DNA of 20,926 nt, taken from NCBI GenBank assembly GCA_000969725.1, contig JXSR01S074776.1; one strand, 5' to 3'. This DNA is from Ophiothrix spiculata. Its lineage: Eukaryota; Echinodermata; Ophiuroidea; Amphilepidida; Ophiotrichidae. Both the position numbers and the translations under genes were made by a program. The notes under the pieces were generated by a model. That model was not told the DNA's origin, searched no databases, and saw only the letters and a list, made by a program, of their open reading frames with translations. Shown here one piece after another: positions 19,301 to 20,926 of the stretch (its first letter is position 1; every line of letters begins with the position of its first letter).

Positions 19301-20225
19301 AAAACAAATGACACTTCTAGAGTCCCACAAAAAGTCTGTTCAGGGTTAAGTAATAGAAAGGCAATGTCACATTCAATTATTATGAGACACATGATCAAAT
19401 TGTTCGCTGGTTGGACAGATTTTACACCACCCTAGCCCTCTGCATGAAAATGAGCATATTTTGGAACACCTTTATCCATTATCCCCATTCTTACTTTCAA
19501 CACTCTAAAGGTAAATTCATGATCTATTTAGAAACAAAAGTTATTTGTTAAGTATTTATTTTGTTGTTTAAATATGGCGCCATTTCAACTATTGCACTTT
19601 TATTGGCTCACTCGGTAGTTGCCTACTTGCCATTAGCTCGGGCAATTTGGTTGTTTATTTCCACTCTTCTAATATAGTCGGATTTAGCCGGAGCTCCAAC
19701 TGCATCACGCCATGATTTCCATACCCATGTCAATTCATTGTAGTCTTTACTATTAGCCAATATAGATACCAGATCTGTCAAGATTAATATAGACATGTAA
19801 TTGTGCGTATTTATAAGTTATTATAATGTTAACTCGATATATCGAAACATGGTATATGTCGTCGTGAACTTGGGCCTATCAACAGATCAATTCAAACATT
19901 CCGTAGCATCCTTTTGTATTTAGACAGTTGAGGGTTGAGAGCCACAAGGCCGTATCTGCACATGGAACAAAGGGCCTTGTGGACGCGTGTTTGTGGCTCT
20001 TTTGCTGCCCGTGCATCATACGGCCTCATAACAGTATACCCCTTCTACATCTTAAAACAAGTCTTTTTATGAATAGCGCCATCTATTTTGACACTTGAGC
20101 CAACAATAATCATGCTTTTCTTTACCTGGGTCTAATGATAAACATCTCTCTTCTGGATCCTTTTCATTTCTGCACACTTTACCTGTGGAATATCTGGTAC
20201 TGGCATTTGCGGCTAATTCATTATA
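10092..20225 (-). CDS. ACE: ACE-like M2 zinc metallopeptidase, ten 3' exons
   Basis: This is a dipeptidyl carboxypeptidase of family M2 (angiotensin-converting enzyme), normally an extracellular or membrane-anchored enzyme. Ten exons joined in phase give 501 residues: 20225-20126, 19774-19631, 18433-18242, 17612-17515, 16417-16248, 15800-15577, 13259-13115, 12326-12228, 10675-10553 and 10302-10092. In human testis ACE numbering they cover about residue 135 to the C-terminus. Visible are HEMGH (zinc ligands and catalytic Glu), HEAIGD (third zinc ligand), CHASAW, MWSQSW (Q281), WWEIR (W485/R489, chloride I) and the three disulfide pairs. K511, H513 and Y523 are kept, but Y520 is F and the chloride-II ligand R522 is Q. 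The enzyme should be catalytically competent with altered chloride response. Signal peptide and first exons lie beyond the window. Whether it is a one- or two-domain ACE is unknown. Assignment to the family is certain; orthology to a particular vertebrate ACE is not. Confidence 0.92.
10553..10675 (-). CDS. ACE: ACE-like exon with third disulfide
   Basis: It reads [20 protein letters not shown], then [20 protein letters not shown], matching human [20 protein letters not shown]...CDIYQSKEAGQRL. The leading Tyr is the catalytic-site Y523. The two cysteines form the C538-C550 pair. The usually conserved Glu of HEALC is Lys here. The acceptor is GTTTGCAG and the donor CTCGC/GTAAGT. Confidence 0.93.
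10841..10994. repeat. Left inverted arm of Penelope-like element
   Basis: It is the reverse complement of 11583-11729 with few mismatches and one 7-8 base length difference (GGATGTGCTACATCC versus GGACATCC). It carries two TGACGTCA palindromes at 10956-10963 and 10975-10982. Confidence 0.8.
10996..11576 (+). pseudogene. Penelope-like polyprotein C-terminus with GIY-YIG domain
   Basis: The reading starts just inside the left arm after a TGA, with [19 protein letters not shown], and runs to [11 protein letters not shown] (about 11230), the linker that precedes the endonuclease. A one-base shift near 11223-11230 moves the frame. The next segment reads [12 protein letters not shown] and [17 protein letters not shown], the GIY-YIG core (VVY...YIG, with the conserved Arg and His), and continues to YSRRVLEY and a TAA. 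A second shift at about 11490 leads into [20 protein letters not shown] and a stop near 11576. The family combines a reverse transcriptase with this nuclease; here the reverse transcriptase is missing and the frame is broken twice. Confidence 0.78.
11583..11729. repeat. Right inverted arm of Penelope-like element
   Basis: It is the reverse complement of the left arm. TGACGTCA occurs at 11595-11602 and 11614-11621, mirroring the left arm. Confidence 0.8.
12228..12326 (-). CDS. ACE: ACE-like short exon with K511/H513 and altered Y520/R522
   Basis: This is a 99-base exon reading [19 protein letters not shown], then [13 protein letters not shown] and a split glutamine codon (CA/A). It aligns without gaps to human LKYQGLCPPV...FDPGAKFHIPSSVPYIR. 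K511 and H513 are kept; Y520 is F, R522 is Q and the unpaired C496 is V. The acceptor is CATTTAG and the donor ATACA/GTAAGC. Confidence 0.92.
12327..13114. other. ACE-like intron, one dispersed repeat
   Basis: The intron lies between the exons ending at 13115 and starting at 12326. It includes the repeat at 12759-12846 that recurs at the right edge of the window. Otherwise AT-rich, with no coding signal. Confidence 0.65.
12759..12846 (+). repeat. Dispersed repeat, copy 1
   Basis: It shares GGTTACCATAA, ATCTCCAAAAC, GAACAT and GTGAAATTTCAC-like blocks, ending in GAGCAA, in the same order as 20828-20926. Confidence 0.6.
13115..13259 (-). CDS. ACE: ACE-like exon with VDQWRW and WWEIR
   Basis: It reads [16 protein letters not shown], then [18 protein letters not shown] and YNSKWWEIR, matching human DINFLMKMALDKIAF...[17 protein letters not shown]...WWSLR. 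The first W of WWEIR and its Arg are the chloride-I ligands W485 and R489. NGS is a sequon absent in human. The acceptor is TTTGTAG and the donor TTAG/GTAATG. Confidence 0.93.
13711..13735 (+). repeat. (GATTT)5 microsatellite
   Basis: Five perfect GATTT units. Read on the minus strand it is an (AAATC)n tail following GGAGATGCC, as expected for the 3' end of a LINE or SINE. Confidence 0.8.
13754..13975. repeat. 28-base inverted repeat pair around 166 bases
   Basis: 13754-13781 is the reverse complement of 13948-13975 with one mismatch (core GGTGCACTATAT, then GAGATTTTAAAGTAT). The arms may be termini of a short MITE, or two outward-facing copies of one retroelement 3' end; the (GATTT)5 tract next to the left copy favours the second. 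Confidence 0.65.
14184..14432. mobile_element. Short hAT-like MITE
   Basis: The left terminus CAGTGTTCCCGCTAAGG (14184-14200) and the complement of the right terminus (CAAGTGTTCTCGCTAAGG, 14416-14433) match. CAGTGTTC is a common hAT-type end. The interior carries AATTGGCGCA repeats and no coding capacity. I could not define a clear 8-bp duplication. Confidence 0.6.
14710..15095. mobile_element. hAT-type MITE with perfect 8-bp duplication
   Basis: The termini are CAGCGGCGGCACC (14710-14722) and the complement of 15083-15095, CAGTGGCGGCACC. The flanking octamer CTCAGGTT is repeated exactly at 14702-14709 and 15096-15103, the 8-bp target duplication of hAT transposons. Inside are several runs of GGGGGGGCAAA-type sequence near both ends and CGCGCG-rich words in an AT-rich core. 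It has no transposase. Confidence 0.88.
15577..15800 (-). CDS. ACE: ACE-like exon with zinc-binding HEMGH and HEAIGD
   Basis: It starts [20 protein letters not shown] and includes [17 protein letters not shown] and [21 protein letters not shown] supplies two zinc ligands and the catalytic glutamate. The Glu of HEAIGD is the third ligand. The spacing between them is the same as in human ACE. The acceptor is CTGTTGTAG and the donor GAAG/GTAAGA. Confidence 0.96.
15801..16247. other. ACE-like intron, no features
   Basis: A short AT-rich intron with GT donor and AG acceptor. No repeats or genes seen. Confidence 0.7.
16248..16417 (-). CDS. ACE: ACE-like exon with CHASAW
   Basis: It reads [20 protein letters not shown], then [20 protein letters not shown] and [15 protein letters not shown]. 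The CHASAW segment holds H353/A354 of the active site and the first cysteine of the C352-C370 disulfide. The donor GAG/GTAAGT is strong; the acceptor (TATTCAAAG) is weak but is the one that preserves phase. Confidence 0.92.
16726..16779 (+). repeat. ATC/GTC trinucleotide repeat
   Basis: Interrupted (ATC)n with GTC units (TCATCGTCATCATCGTCATC...), an ordinary microsatellite. Confidence 0.8.
17040..17200 (+). mobile_element. LINE 3' end with AATAAA and (TTTGA) tail
   Basis: A T-rich 3' UTR-like stretch includes GGGATAACCCTTTCAGGCC. It ends in ATATCGAAATAAAATTTGAT with a short (TTTGA)n tail. The ORF at 16805-17056 upstream shows no reverse transcriptase motif. CR1/L2-like elements end this way; the assignment is tentative. 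Confidence 0.45.
17201..17333 (-). mobile_element. tRNA-derived SINE
   Basis: Read on the minus strand, 17333-17262 begins GGGAGCGTGGCCGAGCGG, like a Leu/Ser-type tRNA. It has a perfect A box (TGGCCGAGCGG, 17326-17316) and a B box with one substitution (GGTTAGAGCCC, 17282-17272). The tRNA folding is not kept: no matching acceptor 3' strand is present. It continues into unrelated sequence that ends in a CAAAT-type tail at 17201, abutting the LINE tail. The polymerase III promoter boxes may still be functional. Confidence 0.65.
17515..17612 (-). CDS. ACE: ACE-like short exon GDMWSQSW
   Basis: This is a 98-base exon reading [15 protein letters not shown], then EPFPGK and ILQKQ, matching human [20 protein letters not shown]...MLKQ. 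The Gln of WSQSW corresponds to substrate-binding Q281. The acceptor is TTGCATAG and the donor ACAG/GTACAA. Its two-base start phase completes the Gly codon of the preceding exon. Confidence 0.88.
17613..18241. other. ACE-like intron, no features
   Basis: AT-rich intron; no repeats or coding signal identified. Confidence 0.6.
18242..18433 (-). CDS. ACE: ACE-like exon GYKDNG to AHLLG
   Basis: It encodes [15 protein letters not shown], then [17 protein letters not shown] and [13 protein letters not shown], closely matching the human segment DSWRSMYE...[13 protein letters not shown]. The Tyr of SVYE is the chloride-II ligand Y224 and is retained. The acceptor is ATCTTCAG and the donor CTAG/GTATGT; phases agree with both neighbours. 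Confidence 0.92.
18434..19630. other. GC-AG intron mostly made of a foldback element
   Basis: The intron begins with GCAAGT at 19630 and ends with CTTCAG at 18434. The inverted-repeat element at 18569-19613 occupies almost all of it. Confidence 0.75.
18569..19613. mobile_element. Foldback-type element with ~355-base inverted arms
   Basis: The left arm (18569 to about 18925) and right arm (about 19258 to 19613) are reverse complements with moderate divergence and indels. Shared blocks include GAGTGAGCCAATAAAAGTGC, GGCGCCATATTTAAA, GATCATGAATTTACCTTTAG, ATATGCTCATTTT and ATTGAATGTGACA. The loop (about 330 bases) has a 75-codon ORF without recognisable domain. No target duplication could be defined. 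Divergence between the arms indicates an old insertion. Confidence 0.75.
19631..19774 (-). CDS. ACE: ACE-like exon with R186 region and GC donor
   Basis: It reads [16 protein letters not shown], continues VWKSWRD (the Arg is the chloride-I ligand R186), and ends [10 protein letters not shown], matching human ELINQAARLNG. The acceptor is CTTGACAG. Only a GC donor (AATG/GCAAGT) keeps the frame into the next exon; the GT two bases further in would produce an immediate stop. Confidence 0.85.
19775..20125. other. ACE-like intron with short inverted repeats
   Basis: At 19939-20027 GAGCCACAA (19939) faces TTGTGGCTC (19991), and AGGCCGTAT faces ATACGGCCT (20018). The stretch is richer in GC than its surroundings and may be a small hairpin or MITE. 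Confidence 0.5.
20126..20225 (-). CDS. ACE: ACE-like exon with first disulfide
   Basis: It reads [18 protein letters not shown]...RCLSLDP, matching the human YNKILLDMETTYSVATVC...SCLQLEP segment. The two cysteines correspond to the C152-C158 disulfide, with a longer loop here. NAS is a glycosylation sequon. The acceptor is TAATAG and the donor CCAG/GTAAAG; the exon is 33 codons plus one base, starting in phase 0. Confidence 0.85.
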
Positions 20226-20232
20226 CTATTAG

Positions 20233-20381
20233 AGGGAAGAACAATCATTCAAAGTTGTATTAGCACTAAGACAAGCTCTGGTTCCAAGAAGATCTGAAAC
20301 ATACGCCGTTATCACTGCCTGCGCAAGGTGTATCGCCTTCTTTGCGGGACTCAAATCAAATTGTATCGAGTGAGAATCTTG
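20233..20381 (-). CDS. Possible upstream ACE exon or chance ORF
   Basis: After a good acceptor (TTATTTTAG) a 49-codon open stretch reads IQFDLSPAKKAIHLAQAVI...VSDLLGTRACLS. It weakly resembles human KFDVNQL...KKVQDLERAALPA, the segment expected just before the YNEL exon. It ends in TAA TAG exactly at the acceptor of that exon and in the same frame. Donors that would keep phase (GCA/GTGATA or TAT/GTTTCA) leave an intron of under 100 bases and a shortened segment. Doubtful. Confidence 0.25.
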
Positions 20382-20926
20382 CTAAAATAAGTCAATTGGG
20401 AATCAATTTCAGTGGCATCTGTTTTTAACAGTTACATGAAGTCTCATCTATACATATACCGCGGCTTGAACTTCGGAATCAACCCGAATTTACAGTATAT
20501 TGGCCAAATATGAATGAAATAACATTAAACAAACTTGTAACAGATTTAACATAGAATATGTTTAGTTCGATTGTATTCGCACACCTTGAAAATAAGTAAA
20601 TAGCAAATAAGTGTTATTTCAAAAAAAATTTAAATTGTCCTTTCATAGAGGCATGATGCCATATTTAGCCGATATGATTGTCTGATTACTTTCTTTCATG
20701 ATTTCAACATTTGTAATAGGCTTAACAACGTTAAACAAGCAACACGAACATGAGTGACACCAAAACGGCAAAGTTGCACACTTTATCGGAGAATGAGCCC
20801 TATACGTTACTATGTAATATTAATTATGGTTACCATAATTAGACACATTTTCATTTATATCTCCAAAACCGAACATAACTCAGCCGTGAAATTTCACATG
20901 GCTTGTGAGAAAAATATGAGCAACAT
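20382..20926. other. Upstream ACE-like intron or flank
   Basis: No exon matching the missing N-terminal part of the peptidase was found. The last 99 bases are a dispersed repeat, listed separately. Confidence 0.45.
20828..20926 (+). repeat. Dispersed repeat, copy 2, cut by window end
   Basis: It parallels 12759-12846 (GGTTACCATAA, ATCTCCAAAACCGAACAT, GTGAAATTTCACATGGC, ATGAGCAACAT), with about 11 extra bases near the start. Same orientation in both copies. Confidence 0.6.

Overview
The window looks like nuclear DNA of an invertebrate animal. It is AT-rich, has spliceosomal introns, encodes an M2 (angiotensin-converting-enzyme family) metallopeptidase and a C2H2 zinc-finger protein, and is packed with eukaryotic transposons: Penelope-like elements, LINE remnants, a tRNA-derived SINE, and MITEs with TA, TTAA and 8-bp target duplications. 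A marine deuterostome or similar invertebrate would fit, but the sequence does not fix the species. I see nothing bacterial, organellar or viral.

The left third (1-5850) opens with a broken Penelope-like element (83-561). A piggyBac-like non-autonomous element bounded by TTAA follows (744-1939), then an unexplained stretch with three copies of one 15-base motif. The zinc-finger gene comes next (3360-4678): 12-13 fingers, interrupted by a 2-base insertion. Behind it lies a trail of decayed fingers reaching about 5850, so a once longer array has been eroding from its 3' side.

The middle (5850-10090) is transposon debris. The C-terminal part of a LINE is split at 6848/8556 by a 1.7-kb DNA transposon. 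That transposon itself contains a second inverted-repeat element with TA duplications and four internal tandem units. A TA-flanked MITE lies at 9261-9513.

The right half (10092 to the window end) is the 3' part of one ACE-like gene on the minus strand. Ten coding exons with fully consistent phases can be read from homology, four of which are too short to stand out as long ORFs. Together they give 501 residues, starting just before the first disulfide of the catalytic domain and running to a stop codon. The zinc-binding site is intact, but the chloride-II arginine is glutamine. The introns hold a Penelope-like element with 150-bp inverted arms, two hAT-type MITEs, a LINE tail joined to a tRNA-SINE, and a long inverted-repeat element 17 bases from a non-canonical GC splice donor. 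The first exons lie beyond the right edge.

No clearly new multi-gene system is visible. The points most worth a second look are the altered chloride-II and carboxylate-binding residues of the peptidase, the GC donor beside a foldback element, the nested 6849-8555 mosaic, and the decaying zinc-finger array.
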